A stretch of DNA of 36,216 bases, from assembly GCA_023461115.1 (NCBI GenBank), contig JAEWOA010000207.1, positions 1 to 36,216 of the forward strand, in the 5' to 3' direction. A model generated the notes under the pieces. It worked only from the letters and a program-made list of their open reading frames with translations. It had not been told where the DNA came from and made no database searches. Below, in pieces: positions 36,110 to 36,216 of this stretch. The stretch is from Actinomycetes bacterium. Its GTDB lineage: Bacteria > Actinomycetota > Actinomycetes > Actinomycetales > Cellulomonadaceae. The translations under genes were made by a program, and so were the position numbers. How positions within the stretch are numbered: the stretch's first letter is position 1; every line of letters starts with the position of its first letter.

Positions 36110-36216
36110 GTGAGCAACGTGACCCGCTCGCGTCGCCAGGTCCGCCTGAGCCGCGCGCTCGGCCTGGCCCTGACGCCCAAGGCCGTCAAGCACTTCGAGA
36201 AGCGCCCCTACCCCCC
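36110..36216 (+). CDS. rpsD: 30S ribosomal protein S4, 3'-truncated
   Basis: Only the first 35 codons are in the window. The translation contains R-S-R-R-Q-V-R-L-S-R-A-L-G and L-T-P-K-A-V-K-H-F-E-K-R-P-Y-P, which is the N-terminus of actinobacterial S4 without the zinc-binding cysteines. S4 is a primary 16S rRNA-binding protein of the small subunit and in several bacteria a translational repressor of its own operon. The GTG start has AGGAAG at 36097-36102, about seven bases away. The gene continues past the right edge. Confidence 0.9.
   Translation, partial: MSNVTRSRRQVRLSRALGLALTPKAVKHFEKRPYP

Overview
The window is very GC-rich (roughly 73-75% by eye), strongly biased to G/C at third codon positions, and uses GTG more often than ATG as a start codon, with TTG starts for secD and relA. 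Gene content and order (trpCBA-lgt-gltBD-pyk ... pdxT-yebC-ruvCAB-yajC-secDF-apt-relA ... hisS-aspS ... rarA-rpsD) are typical of an actinomycete chromosome. The proteins look most like those of Micrococcales, probably a Cellulomonas-type organism; that placement is from family resemblance, not from a search. I see no phage, IS, integrase, CRISPR, rRNA or tRNA. This is a conserved housekeeping core, not an accessory island.

Layout. 1-474: 3' end of a DUF4190-type membrane protein with a hexapeptide-repeat tail, closed by a strong hairpin. 697-4605: trpC-trpB-trpA-lgt, every junction a 4-base overlap (tryptophan synthesis plus lipoprotein maturation). 4748-10760: gltB-gltD, NADPH glutamate synthase. 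10847-12274: pyruvate kinase, followed by a perfect 21-bp hairpin. 12415-17408: aminotransferase, pdxT, yebC, ruvC, ruvA, ruvB (PLP supply, a translation factor, Holliday-junction processing), with a LexA-like SOS box between ruvC and ruvA. 17522-21671: yajC-secD-secF-apt, the Sec accessory complex plus purine salvage. 21764-24085: bifunctional (p)ppGpp synthetase/hydrolase. 24075-27238, minus strand: a secreted/anchored cyclophilin, a DUF349 protein and an orphan AbiEi-like protein. 27370-32120: MBL-fold hydrolase, hisS, aspS, GNAT. 32117-34351, minus: MMPL/RND transporter. 34442-35890: rarA. 36110 onwards: start of rpsD behind a structured leader.

Regulatory picture. Between operons there are compact perfect hairpins without T-tracts. 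Many starts carry an actinobacterial -10 element (TANNNT) only 6-7 nt before the start codon and no Shine-Dalgarno sequence, which predicts leaderless mRNAs for pyk, the aminotransferase, pdxT, the MBL hydrolase and rarA, and perhaps ruvC, the MMPL gene and the AbiEi-like gene. Operon-internal genes and gltB, gltD, ruvA, yajC, relA, hisS, aspS and rpsD have recognisable Shine-Dalgarno sequences.

No wholly new multi-gene system is evident. The points most worth checking are the leaderless-promoter cluster, the SOS box placed inside ruvCAB, the paired hairpins between yajC and secD, the rpsD leader, the orphan AbiEi-like gene, the missing pdxS next to pdxT, the AspRS residue pattern suggesting a non-discriminating enzyme, and in-frame 15/18-bp minisatellites in three proteins.
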